A stretch of DNA of 64,000 nucleotides from contig JAREIK010002450.1 in NCBI GenBank assembly GCA_029783825.1, positions 811,039 through 875,038 on the forward strand, read 5' to 3'. The notes below the pieces were generated by a model, which saw only the letters and a list, made by a program, of their open reading frames with translations, had not been told where the DNA came from and made no database searches. The translations under genes were made by a program, and so were the position numbers. Positions 19,935 through 31,639 of this stretch are shown one piece after another. The DNA is from Sapria himalayana (taxonomy: Eukaryota > Streptophyta > Magnoliopsida > Malpighiales > Rafflesiaceae). Position 1 is the first letter of the stretch; every line of letters begins with the position of its first letter.

Positions 19935-22900
19935 TAGAGGTGTCAAACGGGTTAGGTGGCTTAGGCTCAGCCCGAGGCACAGCCTTGCATGGTACAAACT
20001 CGTGCTTGTGCCTGTGCTAAGCTTGTTCATGGCATGGCTCGTGTTGTGCCGTGCCTAGGTCAATCGGGCCATGTGCAGGGCCAAGCATGACTCGCTACTA
20101 TGGCTCATGGTCATGCATTTTCGGCACGAACCGAGTGGTGCCTTGACCTAGTTCCTTCTCAAAGCTAGACACTCAATAGATCCAAAATTCCATTGGGCTC
20201 ATAACTCGACTGACCCAACACGTGATCATTTTTCTCCAATCCCCTAGACCCGAGCCTGATTATTATAGAAGTCAAAGCTTCTGGAACCAACTACCATTTG
20301 GGTCGGTTTGATGGTCGAACCAGCTTAATGGTTCAAAAAATAAATTAAAAAATTCAAATATAAGCCATTAGATGTCATCTCCAATAGCTAAGGGATAGAA
20401 TTTGACGGCTCTAAGGAATTTGCTTCATTTTTAATTATAAAAAATTATAAAAAAATATAAAAAATATTTTTTTTTAAAATATAGTTTTTTAATCTATGAA
20501 CTTATTTCCCCTTATTCTAAGATTTATGCTTTCAAAACATAAATCTATTTCTTTATTTCTCTAATTTTTTCCCTCTCGAGCTTTGATTTTGGTTTTGGCA
20601 TTTTGTCTTTTGAGACTCGAGTATGGTGTGGATTATGGTGTGCGTGCTGTGCGGACATCAAAAAGTTAAAGTTTATGCATTATAATTTGAGTATTTTTTT
20701 ATCTATTAGATTTTATTTTTAAAGTTTTTAATTTTAAATTTTTATATCTTTTTTTTTCTCTCATAGTCCTAACTCATAGTCCTAAGTTAAATCTAAAAAA
20801 AAAAAATAAATAAATAGTAATTTTAATAATGAAAATGAAATTAATTATAATTTAAATAACTAAAATCATACGAAAAGGTTTGAGTCTATTAAAATTTTAG
20901 TTTTTTTGGTCGCATTGATCTAAATATCTAAAAAATAAATAATTAGAAGAATATCAGTAGTTTGGACTTAATTTAATATAATAAAACAAAAAATATTAGG
21001 GATGTCAAAACAAATCGATACCGTACAAATAATATAAAAAAAATTTTAAACTGGGATTTGACATCTTAAGAGGTATGTTGAATTATACACAAAAAAATAT
21101 GGTATATTAGATCCTAGGTAAATTCAACTTAGCGGTGAGTTTTTTGAGGCAGGATCTAATTCAGTTTTAAAGTTTACCCCATTCATATATCGCAATACGT
21201 TAGAGAGGGAAGACATGATCAAACTGATCATCATAATGGATTTTTCAATTAGGATTTCAGAGGATTCAATGATAGTCAGTATCATGCAGATATATTTTTA
21301 GCCTGCATATCGTAGAATTCATAGGTCCACATCTAGGAACGACATATTAAAATATTATAAGTTAGAAAAAAAAATATAATTAATGAATTTAGAGAAAATA
21401 ATAGAGTAGTATCCATGATATCTGATATATGGATTAGATATGATGATGCATCTTATGCATGCCTTACTGTCTACTATGTAGATTCTAAAGGATACTAAAT
21501 AAAAAAAATATTAGAATTCTCTGATATTCATCATCATCATGATGACCTGATTATTTTTGAGTGTGATAAAAATTTATAGATAATATAAAATTCAAATAAA
21601 ATATTTAGTATCACATTTGATAATATATCTAATAATGGAGTAGTTATTAATATTTTTGTTAGGAATATTAAAGACGAATCATTATGAGAGATTTTTCATG
21701 TTAGATGCACGTATCACATCATTAATCTGATAGTATAAGTGAGGATAAAGGTGTGTGTGTGTCCTATTTTAGAAAATATATATAACTCACTAAAATATAT
21801 TCGCATACCTCGTAAACAATAGGAGTTTGGTAATTTCTATTTCTCTTCAGGTCTAAAGAAAAAATTTTAATTGGATGTGAGATGATATTCATATTATATA
21901 TATCTTATGTTGGAGTCATGTATTGATATTAACACGTGATATTTGATTACGTTAATAGTAAGAGTGCTGAACTTATTATTGATGACACTAACTGAGTCAT
22001 ATGATTTTTATTTATGAAATTGCTAAAGATTTTTTATGATATGATAAATATGTGTTTGTCAGTTTATACTCCTACGATTTGTATTGCACTCAGGTACAAA
22101 TATTAGTAGCATGTTTAGGAAGTTTCGAGATGATCCAACATTTAGCGATAAAGTTCTAGAGATGAATATCAACTATTTAAAGTATTGATCTACTATTTTA
22201 TCTCTTTATTGTCTGGCTATCTCTGCATGGACTCTAGGGTAAAGATAGAAGAGATAAATAATATCTTGACATACATATAATCATGCATGAATTAGTTAGA
22301 CCCACTTGAAGTGTTCATTCACGAGAAGTTGACCAAACTCTTTATATACTATGTACATGAATTTTAGGTATGATAGTAGTAGAAATGAGATTTTTAGTAC
22401 GAACATGGGTACTATATTTGGAAAAGATGATTTTTTCATTCAGGTAGCGATGAGGAATATGAGATAGAAATCATATTTTCGAATATGGGGAATCATATTT
22501 TCTATCTCAGGTAACGATGAGATAGATTGTCGAATATGAGTGATTTGTTTCAGTACTTAGATATCGATTACTGCTCAATCTTATCATATTTTGATAATAA
22601 GAATTTTAATATATTATAGTGGTAGAAATCATATGAGTCTACTTATCTCGTGCTGTCTAAGATGATATGAGATCTATTGACTTATCTAGTGTCGAATATA
22701 ATATTCAAGTCTGTTTTTTGTTGTTGTAGTGAATATTTTTTTGGATAAAAGATTCATATTATGGTTAGATATTATTGAGGTATTAACATGCATAAAGGAT
22801 TAAGAGAATTTGAGCTTAGATATCTAGGATAGTGTTAGGACTATAGCAAAAGTAGAAGAGTTGGTTGCTGATGATGATCCGTGTGATATTGGTATTTTGA

Positions 22901-23561
22901 TGATTAATGAATTGAGACATTGATGTTTGATACTTATCTTATATCATTATTTATCATATGATATAATGCTGTCTACTAATGATATTTTTTATTTTTTTTA
23001 TAGATTTACTCATTTATAGTTTTTGTTAATTTTTTTTTTCATATTACTTTGAGTTTGAGGCTTGATTATCGAATATTAATTTTTTGTGATTTGTATTGGT
23101 TTGTAATTTGTATTAATATATAAGTTAAATTAATTCATACACAGTTTTTAAATTTTAATTGTTTATTATAATAAACTTTATATTTTATTAAATTTAATAA
23201 AATAAAATTTTAAAAATTAATTATTTATATTAATTTTACACTTAACTAATAACTAAAAACTATTTAAGTAAATAAGTATTAATAATTTAAATAATTAAAT
23301 TTTAAAATTTATAATTTTTAATACTCTCAATTAAAATAATTTAAAAATTTCAAAATGGCCTAAACTAGGCCCTAACACATCCCAAACCCGGTCCACTGGG
23401 AAAAATTGGCTTCCTACCCGGCATGGCTTCATCATAGTCGGGCTGAAGGTCCATGTCGGGCTTGCGGTGATGAAGCTGTGCCAAGCCATACATGGCCTGG
23501 TGGCCTGGTTGGACCTAAAATAATTTTTGGCCTGGTGGCCCAAACTCGTTTGACATCTCTA
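19935..23561 (+). mobile_element. Inner hAT transposon, near full length, with transposase relic
   Basis: Terminal inverted repeats TAGAGGTGTCAAACGGG at the left and its degraded complement (CTCGTTTGACATCTCTA) at the right bound 3,627 bp. Flanking octamers GTCGGTAT and GTTGGTCT match at six of eight bases. Arms of a few hundred bp rich in GC words such as GCCGTGCC and CATGGC enclose an AT-rich centre holding a plus-strand transposase relic. It sits inside another hAT copy. This is the most complete family member here and serves as reference for the others. Confidence 0.88.
21180..22930 (+). pseudogene. hAT transposase relic (RICESLEEPER/zf-BED type)
   Basis: The reading starts with an MIKLIIIMDFSIRISED segment (the M-I-I-x-H-E-Y-P-F-x-x-V-E region), then RSTSRNDILKYYKLEKK. 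Further on are an IYLIMEWVLIFLLGI stretch, where the catalytic core with T-x-D-N-A-S-x-N is degenerate, and then MLDARITSLI (the R-C-x-A-H-I-L-N-L region). The C-terminal dimerisation region survives near 22640-22900, ending in a V-EELVADDDPCDIG stretch. Stops are abundant, so it is dead. Domain order and terminal repeats together support hAT; the RICESLEEPER-like subgroup is inferred. Confidence 0.75.
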
Positions 23562-23598
23562 GTTGGTCTGGCTTGGCCCGACCCATTTGACATCTCTA

Positions 23599-25640
23599 GG
23601 GAAAGACAAGATGATTTTAAATAGAGGATGATCTATTGTATATAAAAGAAAAATGACTTTACGTATCTAAGTGAGAAAATATCAAAAGGAATTTCATCAA
23701 GTGTTATAATTTTAAATGAGCTGATCACACAGGGTAATGATACATGAGAGCCTTATTAGAATTTATTTATTATTGATCACAAATATGAGATAATACTATG
23801 ACTTATGCGAATACTTGTTTTATGCCAACATGATAAAGGAGAATATCATTTCAGATGATTATTAGAGCCATTATCTATAACGGAACAATATTGGAAAAAT
23901 ATTACTATGGACTTCATCATTAACTTACCAAAATCTAAGGGACATGGATCGATCATAGTGGTGATAAATTATTTTTCAAAGTATATTATTTTTATAATAG
24001 CCCCTAAGAATTACATAACAAAAGAGACAATCAGGTTATTTCTTAATAATATGATGAAATAATAAGAGCTACCAAAATTTATCGTAAGTGATTGTGATTT
24101 ATGTTTTACTAGGAAATTTTTGATGGAGTTCTTCAAACTCATGAGTACATTGTTTCACTTTTATACTAACTTTCACTCTTATACTGATGAGTAGATAGAT
24201 TGGGTAAATGCATTGTTAGAGTTATCTTTAAAATTTTTTATGAGTGCTAATCAGATTGACTAAGCAAAGTTTTTGGATATGATTCAGTTCTTTTACAACC
24301 TATAAAGGAGTAAAACAACTGAGAAGAATTTATTTGAGATAGTCATAGGGTAATAACTAATAACTCCTTACATACTAGTTGGAGGGTACATATGAAAGAG
24401 TTCAATATCCTACAAACTTGTTAATAGATGACATGAACAAGCTGACAAAGTATGCTCATACTTGGAGAAGGTTACTAGAAAGATAAAATAGTGGGCTAAC
24501 AAGAAGAGGAGGCATTCTGAATTTCAAGCTGGACTTTGGAGACTTAATACTTATCAAACTCATATTACAATAATTTAAGTCATTCTAAACATAAATTTTG
24601 GATGAAGTTATTCAAACTCATGAATATATTATTTTATTTCTCTACTAATTTTCATCATTATACTGATGGGTAGACAAAATGAGTAAATACATTATTAGAA
24701 TTATATTTAATGTATTTGAGTGCTAGTCAAGTTAATTGAGCGAAGTTGTTGGATGTTATTCAGTTCTTTTACAACCTATAAAGGAGTGAAACAACTGAGA
24801 AGAATTCATTTGAGATAGTCATATGGTAACTAATAACTCCTCACATACTAGTTGGATGGTACATAGGAAAGAGTTCAATATCCTACAAACTTGTTAATGG
24901 ATGACATGAGTAGGCTGACAAAGTATGCTCATACTTGGAGAAGACTACTAGAAAGATAAAATAGTGGGCTAACAAGAAGAGGAGGCATTCTGAATTTCAA
25001 GCTGGACTTTGGAGACTTAATACTTATCAAACTCATGCCACAATAATTCAAGTCCTTTTGAAACATAAAATTTGGATGAAGTTATTCAAACTCATGAGTA
25101 TATTGTTTTATTTCTCTACTAATTTTTATCCTTATACTGATGGGTAGACAAAATAGGTAAATACATTATTAGAATTATATTTAAAGTATTTTATGAATGC
25201 TAGTCAGATCGACTGAGCAAAATTATTGGATGTTATTCAGTTCTTTTACAACCTACAAAGGAATGAAGCAACTGAGAAGAGTTTATTTGAGATGGTCATA
25301 GGGCAACAATCAATAATTCTTCATATACTAGTTGGAGGGTACATAGAAAAGAATTCAATATTTTACAAACTTGTTAATGGATGACATGAGCAGGCTGACA
25401 GTATGCTCATACTTGGAGAAGATTATTAGAAAGATAAAATAGTAGGCTAACAAGAAGAGGAAGCATGCTGCATTTTAGGTTGGACTTTTGGAGACTTGAT
25501 GTTTATCAAGCTCATATCATAACAATTTAAGTTCGTTCGAAAGATAAATAAATGACTTTCAAGAAAGTATGAAGGCTTTTCCCATACTAGGATGAGTTGG
25601 TAAAGTATCATATAAGGTCTAGCTATCATTGAGGCTAAAG
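23599..25640 (+). pseudogene. gypsy-2 integrase with triplicated C-terminal segment (broken)
   Basis: After the hAT the frame continues RQDDFK-EDDLLYIKE (integrase N-terminus), then a degenerate zinc-finger end LVLCQHDKGEYHF (near 23815-23850). The core follows: ITMDFIINLPKSKGHGSIIVVINYFSKY (from about 23905), APKNYITKETIRLFL, and FIVSDCDLCFTRKFL (near 24080). Beyond 24122 the same segment occurs three times: FFKLMS, YTD, LLDVIQFFYN, then ADKVCSYLEK and WANKKRRHSEFQAG. The catalytic Glu position is a stop or changed. No functional enzyme is possible. Confidence 0.85.
24122..25545 (+). repeat. About 475-bp tandem triplication in gypsy-2 integrase
   Basis: Units start at 24122, 24601 and 25075 (spacings 479 and 474 bp), each opening GATG[G/A]AGTT and containing CTCATGAGTA/CTCATGAATA, AGAAAGATAAAATAGTGGGC-type and GAGACTTAATACTTATCAAACTCAT-type blocks. 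Copies 2 and 3 share changes that copy 1 lacks (for example TTTATTTCTCTACTAATTTT), so they may come from a second duplication step. Divergence between copies is moderate: older than the 511-bp array but younger than the element. Confidence 0.92.
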
Positions 25641-25944
25641 AATTATTTAATTTTTTATATTAGTAATATGAGGCGCTATCATGAATACAATAAGGATTTA
25701 AACCAATTGATTTCTAAGAGGGCACCAATAATAATAGTGACATCTTATGACAATGAGGTGAACTATATTATGATCAATCGAAATATGAGAGAATAAAATT
25801 CAATTATACAAGAAATACTTAATGAAATAGAAGGGATTACTAGAAAATGAAGTTAGTTGAGAGCTAATAACAATATTATGATTATTTCAAGAATAGATTA
25901 ATTAGTTTTAGGTAGGAGAATCAATTAGGATATTTGAGTCATTA

Positions 25945-25955
25945 GTGGTGGAGGA
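25945..25955 (+). other. Polypurine tract of gypsy-2
   Basis: GTGGTGGAGGA directly precedes the TG that opens the 3' LTR at 25956. Confidence 0.65.
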
Positions 25956-26228
25956 TGTCACACCATCACTAATAGAGAACTTAGGAAGTTTCTATAATAT
26001 GGAGACATCTTTCTTTTCAAGTAAAGTATGAAATATTTTAGAGAATTAAAGTATCTAGAACTTTTTAAGGGTCTAGAGGAAGTAACCTTATTTGTAAACC
26101 ATGAAGTTGTAATTTTTTTTCTTTAAGTTATAATATTTTTAATTTTTAGTATTTTTTGAGTTCTTTTTGTTTTTAACTATTGGTAAAAGTTAAGTATAAT
26201 TTGCAAGGTAATCAAGATGCTGATTTTA
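25956..26228 (+). repeat. 3' LTR of gypsy-2, truncated by hAT
   Basis: It starts TGTCACACCATCAC and follows the 5' LTR block by block until 26228, where an hAT terminus (TAGGTGTCAAACTG) begins. The last 80 or so bp of the LTR were not found on the other side, so the insertion was accompanied by loss or the rest has decayed. Confidence 0.85.
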
Positions 26229-27660
26229 TAGGTGTCAAACTGTTTGGGCTGAGCTGGCTTAACCCATTTTTAGGTGGCCCAAGCGGGCCACCATGCAGTG
26301 CTGGGCACGACACGGTATAATATTTGTGCCGTGCCTAGCAAGGCACGGCTTCTTCACAGCCAGCCCTGCATGGCCCATCGGCCATGCATGGTCCAATGGC
26401 CTGACTTGTGATGAAGTTGGGCTGGGTCGTGCCGGATAGGCTGGTTCTAGCCCACTTGGGTCGAGTTTAGGGCGGAGTTTGATCGTTTGGGATGGGTTGA
26501 GCCTAGTTTGGGACGTATATAAATTTTTAATCCAAAATATTAAAATTATAAAAAAATTTAAATTTTAATTATTTAATACTTAAATACTAAATAGTTTATT
26601 GTTAATTGTTAAATTAAAATAAATAAATAAATTTTTTATTTTTATTATATTAAAATAAAATAAAACATAAAGGATAGTATATTAAATAACTAAAATTTAA
26701 AAACTAACAATATTGGAATAAATAAAACTAAAATATAAATACAAAATCAATGTAATCTAAATCACAAAAAATATAAATGAAGATTTAAAAATCAAGCTTA
26801 AAAATAAAATGACAAAAATTAATAAATAAAGATAATGTCAATCCAAAAAAGATAAATAAAAATGAAAAATATCGTCATTATACAGCATTACACCATATGA
26901 TCAATGATGATATAAGATAAGTACTATTGTCTCAATTTGTCAATCATTATTAGTCATCAATCTCATCAATATCACATTGATTATCATCAGCAATTAATTT
27001 CTCTGCTTTTGCTGCAGTTCCAGCATGATCTTGGATGCTTAAGTTTGAATTTTTCCAATCTTTTATTCATATTAATGTCTTAATAATATTTGATCGTAAT
27101 CTTGATCTCTTTATGTCTTTACTCGGAGCTTCATAACTATCACCATCATATCTAGTATCGTATCTAGTATCACCATCATATCTATACTCGGAGCTTCATA
27201 ATTATCATCATCATATCTAGTATCGTAGTATGTAAAGAGCTTAATCAACATCACTTACATGAATCCTTTATGTCTTCATGGTTCATGTATGAGGATATGT
27301 ATATTAAAATATTCTCTACTTCTTCAATCTAAATTCTAGGATTCATGCAGGCAGCCAGACAATAAAGAGATGAAATAGTGGATCAGTACTTAGTTTTCAT
27401 CTCTACAATCATATCACTAAGTATTGAGTTATCTTGAAATTTTTTAAACATGTTACTAATATTGCACATGATCTTTAGGGTCATTGGATTTTACCTTTTA
27501 GTTGTTGGGGACGAAATCTAACTACAAAGATTTAATTTTTTTTTTTGGACCATTGGTTAGGTTTGACCATCGAACCGACCCAAATGATCATTGGTTCCAG
27601 AAGTTTTGGCTTTTGGAATCTGGAGCCATCGGGCTTGGGGGGTTGGGGAAAGCTTAACAG
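26229..27660 (-). mobile_element. hAT element copy, reversed and truncated
   Basis: The TAGGTGTCAAACTGTTTGGGC end at 26229 opens a GC-rich arm. Further right, 26880-27490 is the reverse complement of the C-terminal transposase region of the family (ATCATCAGCAATTAATTTCTC segment). 27541-27655 is the reverse complement of the inner left arm around 20230-20340 (both contain GACCCAAATGATCATTGGTTCC-like sequence). The outer 250 bp of that arm and its terminal repeat are absent. Orientation is minus; most of the transposase core has been lost, making it a deletion derivative. Confidence 0.8.
26328..26349. repeat. Perfect hairpin in an hAT arm
   Basis: GCCGTGCCT and AGGCACGGC are exact inverted 9-mers separated by AGCA. 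Related GTGCCGTGCC words recur in the arms of other copies (for example near 20050 and 38085). In hAT elements, repeated subterminal words are transposase-binding sites (family knowledge); here that role is inference. Confidence 0.8.
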
Positions 27661-28440
27661 AAATATTAAGTCCTTGACATCTTGCTCCATTAAGATTTAC
27701 CTTGAATGCCTTTGTGATTAAAATTTGACTGTCTCTCAAGTCTACCCACACTTATTTATGTCATGTCAATTTAGTTGATGTTGACAAATATGTGGACTCA
27801 ATTCAATTTTTTTAGTAGTATATGATTATTTTATCCCAAAAATTTGCACATTCCTCTGAGGACTAATTTTCATGCAAACACACACATTTCATGTAAAAGT
27901 AGTTTAATTAGTTAGTTTACATAATTTTGCACACTTTGTTTTGGATCAAATTGTGCACTTAACTGAGAGATACCATATGATCTTTATTACTTTCTTTTTG
28001 TTGAACAAAAGATAAATAAAAGTAAACTTTTTTGACATTAAATATTGATTGCAATGATACGGTCTCAATTAGACTGGTCCAATGAGTTCTATTCAATTTA
28101 GTTTCAATTGTAGTTTTCACTAGTTTCAAACTAATTGTAGTCTAGATTGCTGTTTAGTAGTTATGTTGGCATCTTATATGGGAAGAGTTCTTTTTTTTTT
28201 GTTTTACACTATCATTAAATCTATGATAAATTATTTTGTGCATGTTTCTATTAATGTTTTGTTTGATATAAGGTGGATGATGAATTTTTTGATTTAGGTG
28301 ATTTTATGCATTTACTGCAATATGCTTTCGATATGCATGCCATAAATGTAAATAATTGTATACTATTGATAAGGATTCAACTTTCTAATTGATTATTTTA
28401 CTTGCATACTATTATTCGTAAGAATCATCAGATAAAGTTT
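27661..28440. other. AT-rich unassigned sequence
   Basis: Plain AT-rich sequence to the right of the truncated hAT. No ORF, terminal repeat or RNA gene is recognised. Confidence 0.35.
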
Positions 28441-29420
28441 ATAACCTAAGATACTTCATGTTAGAAATATAATACCATGGCGTAATGTAAAAATTATAAA
28501 AAAATATATGATTACAAAATTGTGGTGAAATTGAATACATAAGGAGATATATCGATTGATGCATCAAAAAATATAATATTTTAAATTTAAGGCAAACTCA
28601 ACTTAGTCATGATAGTGAATTTGGATTTATTTTATGTTTATTTAACCTCTTCATTTATAATCATAATTTTACAATAAAAGGAATAACTAGAATGATTGCT
28701 AGTCTATGTTTTTTTTTTGTAAATTTATGAAATATCCTAGACTAGCATATTGTATGCAAAAATATATCAACACATATATCATAAGATGACTAGGTCAACA
28801 TGTAGAATAAATATTATAAAAAAATTAAATTTGCTATATTTTATAATTCAAGATTTTAGAAAATATAATAGAATGATATTAGTGATATATATTATATAGA
28901 TTACTCAGAATGATATGATTTTTGCATGTGTTATCACTTATTATATTAATTCTAATATATAACTAGATAAGAAAATATTAGAGTTTCGTGAGATATTATA
29001 TTTTCATGATAGCTCTATCATATATGATTGAATGACGAGCATATTTTGATTACATGAAATATAAAATAAAATACACTGTATTATATTTGACAATGTTATA
29101 AATAATAATATTGCAATATGTTTATTTGTAAGAAATATTAGAGAAAGTTATCAATTTGAGATATTTCTGATTAGATATATATATTATATCACAAACTCAA
29201 TAGTAAACCTAGCTATTTGTATAAATTGTTAATGTATTATCTAATATTCTATACTAGATATATTTATTAGAAAATATTCAAAATTTAATAAAATCTATTT
29301 ATGTGTCTAGTAAACTAATAAAATTATAAACTTTGCTATATGTTTAGATTATAGAGTTAAGATTAAAAAGGTTAAAAATATTTATAAAATTAATAATTTA
29401 ATATGCACTTTCATAAATCG
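28440..29420 (+). mobile_element. Diverged hAT transposase relic, plus strand
   Basis: Short readable pieces include LNDEHILITWNIK, IIFDNVINNN and CLFVRNIRESYQFEIF, which parallel the hAT core (an H-x-x-x-N-I / W-x-I block, a T-x-D-N-x-S-x-N block, and the R-C-x-A-H block) in the order seen at 21180-21780. Terminal repeats are not recognisable and many stops intervene, so this is older than the copies with visible ends. Confidence 0.5.
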
Positions 29421-31215
29421 ACTACAATAATTAAATGATAATAAATTATGAATAATTGTAAAATTTTTATAAATTTAATAAAATTAAATTTGATAGCGGT
29501 GACAAACTAGAGTATTTTGATTGAAATTATATTCGAAGATGTGAGTTGTTCAATATGTGTGATTACAAATTTATACAATTGTAAAATATTTCATTCAATT
29601 ATGATTGGAATTATACAATAATAAAATCAAACAATTGTAATTGTATAATTGTAAAGTTTGAGTATTATGATTGAAATTATATAATTATAAAATTTTTCAT
29701 TCAATTAGTTAATGATAAATGATGAGGTGATTAGTTCAATATGTGTGAGATGTTTAAATGCTTAAATAGTGAAATATTCCTACTTTTTAATTATTATAAA
29801 AAATTTTAAGATATTTAGTTAATTAATATATTTTGAATTTATATTTCTTTTGTTATCAAAAATATTATACGATCAACTATCCTCTATAGTGTCTACTATT
29901 GTATCAAAGTGTTTTTTTTTTGTTATTATGGATATAAATATAATTAAGAAGACAATTCCTAGTAGATGAATTCATAATAGATACTTTGACATGCTTAGAT
30001 GATTGAAAAGATGTACAAATGATTCTTCAAGTCATAATAGATGAATTCAATAAATAAATTAAAAATTTGAACGATAAAGATTCGAAAATGATAAATGATG
30101 ATTGTTATTTAAGACCATGAGCAGTAACAACTAGCACTGACAACAATATAAATTTTTAAAAATAAATTTTCTAGTATTTTTTTATTTCATATTCATTAAT
30201 TATTTTAATTATAATTTTATTTTTTTTATATTTTCAAACATTTGAACGTATTTTATATTTTTGTTATACTACATAGATTTAAATTAAAAAAAATATATTT
30301 TTTGAAATAATTTTAACTTTTTTTTTTAATTTTTTTAGTTGTAAAATTACAACTAGTACATTTGTAATTAAAAATGATAATAGTGTATCTAAATTGCGCA
30401 CACACACACATATACTGTATTCGACCTTAAATAAATGAGATAATATTTGATTAATGATGATAAAAAAAATATATATATTATATTCATTGTATATATACAT
30501 ATATAAACTATATATTTGCTTAAGCATGTTGGGCAATTGCGTTTCCACGGTAGTGATATTAAGATACACAAGACAACAAAAATAATAGAAAAACAAGTAA
30601 TATATATCCAATCCAGCAATCCAACCATGACAGAATAAAAAACGAGAAATAAAATACCAGAAATAATGTGGTTCGCTAGTCGTTTAGTACGACGAGCTAC
30701 ATTCACCAGAAAATATTTATGCGTTACAGATTAAACCAACAAAAAATTATATTATAGTATGTAGCGCAGAACATTCGTGATAAATTACGCAAAGAGACAG
30801 GAAGAAGGTGATGAACAGTTCCCATGTCCAAAAAATAGTAATCCAAAATTAAAATTACAAAATATTTTATAATAAAAATTTTATCGGTTTATTTAACCGG
30901 AGTGGGTTGGATCATGAGACTGGTCAGACTCTGCTCCAAAAATTTAGGCCCACAGACCGGTCAGCAGGACCTCTTTTATTGTGTTACTATTGTATTCCTG
31001 GCCTCTTAATATCTTTTTTTCTGCATTTACATGAAAATATTAAAATAAAAACAGAAAAATTTGGTTGTACAAACAAATTATCAAAAAATAAATTGCATAT
31101 ACAGCAAAGCATATATATACAACTTAATCCACGAGCCATGGGATGTGGTAGTGTGCTTGTACAATACAATTCACCAGCCCATTGCCTAATTGATCACAAC
31201 CAATATGGTTATGGT
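29421..31215. other. AT-rich unassigned sequence
   Basis: Repeated AATTGTAAAATTT-like words near 29560-29700 and general AT-richness, but no recognisable gene. Open frames of about 105-110 codons near 30300-30700 (minus) and 30907-31227 (plus) lack any family motif; I consider them chance. Confidence 0.35.
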
Positions 31216-31219
31216 GTGG

Positions 31220-31630
31220 GCAATTAGTGGTTAGTGCAATGGTGAGTGGCTTACTGGCCACTGGAGCAGTGGTGTGGAGCCTAATCTCTAAGGCAAATAG
31301 TTAGCCAGGCACTAGCCAAGGCTAGTCGTTTAGCCATGGCCAGCCAAGGCACAAATATATCCTGGGCTAGGTTCACTTGGTATCATCCATGAGCTCGTGC
31401 CGTGCTTTGCTCGTGCCTTTGACTGCCATGTCAAGCTTGATATGGCTTGTGCTTTTAAGTAGAGGAGCAATGGTTTGGTTGAGCAAGTCATCCCGGCATT
31501 ACCCGCCACAACTCTGTTCTCTTTTGTGGGCCACCAAGTTGTGATGGCTCCTAATCTTTGAATCCGAGCTATGCTGACATGATCTATCTACTAAACTGGG
31601 TATTGCTTGTCCGATACGACCCATTTTCAC
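31220..31630. mobile_element. Probable short hAT-family (MITE-like) copy
   Basis: A GC-rich island in AT-rich DNA uses the same vocabulary as the hAT arms (GCCATGG, GCCAAGGC, GCTCGTGCCGTGC). It ends with a degraded CCCATTTTCACCTATA, similar to the family right end CCCATTTGACATCTCTA. The left end is not clear, so limits are approximate. Confidence 0.45.
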
Positions 31631-31639
31631 CTATATATA

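Larger units (their letters stand above)
19503..23598. mobile_element. Outer hAT element inserted in gypsy-2
   Basis: The left end TAGAGGTGTTAAATGGG (from 19503) and right end CCCATTTGACATCTCTA (to 23598) are inverted complements with one mismatch. The flanking octamers GGAAATGA (left) and GGGAAAGA (right) agree at six of eight bases, fitting the 8-bp duplication made by hAT transposases. Removing the inner element (19935-23561 and one duplication copy) leaves about 460 bp of GC-rich sequence with no transposase, so this was a short non-autonomous element. The gypsy-2 integrase frame resumes right after it. Confidence 0.85.
15924..26228 (+). mobile_element. Ty3/gypsy LTR retrotransposon split by hAT insertions (gypsy-2)
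   Basis: A 5' LTR (15924 to about 16324), a Met-tRNA primer site, gag with zinc knuckle, protease, RT, RNase H and integrase, a purine tract, and a 3' LTR from 25956 follow each other in gypsy order. The coding region is interrupted at 19503-23598 by two nested hAT elements; the integrase N-terminus continues directly after them. Motif choice (SKAPYD-type RT entry and the integrase C-terminal part) resembles the Galadriel/Reina group of chromoviruses; this is inference. Many stops and a triplicated integrase segment make it inactive. The 3' LTR is cut by another hAT at 26229, so no target duplication can be read. Confidence 0.9.

Noticed and set aside
19778..20020. 80-codon ORF in GC-rich DNA
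   Set aside because: It lies in hAT arms; open frame reflects base composition. The same applies to 23406-23624, 34600-34797, 37832-38077, 42320-42535, 43863-44150 and 51810-52142.
30279..31227. ORFs of 105-110 codons
   Set aside because: No recognisable domain, low complexity, frequent Ile/Phe/Lys/Asn runs typical of AT-rich non-coding DNA.
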